A stretch of 6,652 bases of DNA, taken from Flavobacteriales bacterium UBA4660 (lineage in GTDB: Bacteria > Bacteroidota > Bacteroidia > Flavobacteriales_D > Sanyastnellaceae). The first letter of the stretch is position 1. Every line of letters begins with the position of its first letter. Made by a program: the position numbers and the translations under genes. The notes under the pieces are model-generated. The model was not told the origin of the DNA and ran no database searches. It saw nothing but the letters and a program-made list of their open reading frames with translations. The stretch lies in NCBI GenBank assembly GCA_002405435.1, contig DHLU01000226.1:1-6652 (forward strand), in the 5' to 3' direction. Below are positions 5,712 through 6,652 of this stretch, piece after piece.

Positions 5712-6652
5712 ATGATTAACATTACCCTGCCCGACGGCAGTGTCAGACAGGTCGCTGAGGGTACTACCCCCATGCAGCTGGCCCAATCCATCAGTGAAGG
5801 CCTGGCCCGCAACGTGCTGAGCGCCGAAGTGAATGGCGAAGTGGTCGATGCCTCCAGGCCCCTTCAGGAAGATTGCAGGGTTAAATTGCTCACCTGGACA
5901 GACGAAGGCGGAAAAAACACCTTCTGGCATTCATCAGCCCACTTGCTGGCCGAGGCGCTTGAGGCATTCTATCCGGGGGTGAAATTCGCCATAGGCCCGC
6001 CCATTGAAAACGGCTTTTATTACGATGTAGATTTTGGTGACCGCGAATTCTCTCAGGCGGAATTTGAGCAGGTGGAAAAGAAAATGCTGGAACTGGCACG
6101 GCAGAAGAATGCCTACGAGCGCCGGGAAGTTTCCAAGCAGGATGCCCTCGCATACTTCACTGACAAGGCAGATCCCTATAAGATTGAACTGATTCAAGAC
6201 CTGCAGGACGGCCAGATAACCTTTTACTCCCAGGGAAATTTTACCGACCTGTGCAGGGGTCCTCATATCCCCAACACAGGCTTTATCAAGGCCGTGAAAA
6301 TCCTTAATGTGGCTGGTGCCTATTGGCGCGGCGATGAAAAGAACAAGATGCTCACACGCGTCTATGCGGTCACCTTTCCACGCCAGAGCGAGCTGGAGGA
6401 ACATCTTAAGATGCTCGAAGAGGCGAAAAAGCGCGACCACCGAAAACTGGGTAAGGAACTCGGGCTTTTTGCCTTTTCACAAAAAGTCGGCAGTGGCCTG
6501 CCGCTCTGGTTGCCCAAGGGTACTGACCTGCGGATGCGCCTGACGGCTTTTCTGACCAATGCCCAGCGTAAAATGGGGTATGTGCAGGTGATTACGCCGC
6601 ATATCGGCAGCAAGGAATTGTATGAAACCAGCGGACACTGGGAGAAATACGG
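5712..6652 (+). CDS. thrS: Threonyl-tRNA synthetase (3' end cut off by window edge)
   Basis: ThrRS is a cytosolic class II synthetase that charges tRNA-Thr and removes mischarged serine. The first 313 residues are present. The N-terminal TGS domain (1-61) begins MINITLPDGSVRQ. The editing domain carries H73-x-x-x-H77 (HSSAHLL) and C181/H185 in TDLCRGPH, so its editing site looks intact. The linker has the family stretch GAYWRGDEKNKMLTRVYAVTF (202-222). The catalytic core starts after about residue 242 (LGKELGLF) and reaches motif 1 (MGYVQVITPHI) and KELYETSGHWEKY before the edge; motifs 2 and 3 lie outside. ATG 5712 matches the usual family N-terminus; an in-frame ATG at 5703 would add MLS and sits behind an A-rich stretch, so it is possible. 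In Bacteroidota, thrS is often followed by infC, rpmI and rplT, which may lie to the right. Confidence 0.97.
   Translation, partial: MINITLPDGSVRQVAEGTTPMQLAQSISEGLARNVLSAEVNGEVVDASRPLQEDCRVKLLTWTDEGGKNTFWHSSAHLLAEALEAFYPGVKFAIGPPIENGFYYDVDFGDREFSQAEFEQVEKKMLELARQKNAYERREVSKQDALAYFTDKADPYKIELIQDLQDGQITFYSQGNFTDLCRGPHIPNTGFIKAVKILNVAGAYWRGDEKNKMLTRVYAVTFPRQSELEEHLKMLEEAKKRDHRKLGKELGLFAFSQKVGSGLPLWLPKGTDLRMRLTAFLTNAQRKMGYVQVITPHIGSKELYETSGHWEKY

Noticed and set aside
1..6652. New defence system, mobile element, CRISPR array or RNA gene
   Set aside because: All genes belong to known chromosomal families, the coding regions are tightly packed, and I saw no spaced direct repeats, terminal inverted repeats, transposase motifs or tRNA-like folds.

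Overview
The window looks like chromosomal DNA from a Bacteroidota (Bacteroidetes) bacterium with a moderately GC-rich genome. The evidence is the gene order moxR, DUF58 gene, BatD-like anchored protein gene, batA, batB, which is the aerotolerance (Bat) cluster layout of that phylum. The MazG-like and ThrRS proteins are also of Bacteroidota type, and most genes lack Shine-Dalgarno sequences. I cannot name a genus from the sequence alone.

Layout: positions 1-5030 hold five genes on the minus strand, read right to left: moxR (3987-5030), a DUF58 gene (3097-3963), a BatD-like membrane protein gene (2099-3097), batA (1029-2102) and batB (1-1032, cut at the left edge). The last four are joined by stop/start overlaps (TGATG, ATGA, ATGA), so this is almost certainly one translationally coupled operon. 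Positions 5031-5120 are an AT-rich divergent intergenic region. On the plus strand follow a short all-alpha MazG-type nucleotide pyrophosphohydrolase gene (5121-5633, start uncertain), a 78-base gap with a possible promoter, and thrS (from 5712, cut at the right edge).

How the genes fit together: MoxR is a cytosolic AAA+ ATPase, the DUF58 protein is its usual cytosolic partner with a VWA-like fold, and BatA and BatB are membrane-anchored VWA proteins. The BatD-like protein has a predicted periplasmic domain, one membrane span and a cytosolic tail, so it could connect the two sides. The usual later genes (batC, batD, batE) would be expected beyond the left edge. MazG and ThrRS are housekeeping genes with no evident link to the Bat operon.

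I found no mobile element, CRISPR array, tRNA, rRNA or new defence system. The points worth a second look are modest: an extra N-terminal membrane segment in both BatA and BatB, a full Shine-Dalgarno sequence hidden in the end of the DUF58 gene, a possible periplasmic disulfide in the BatD-like protein, and the missing ATG start of the MazG-like gene.
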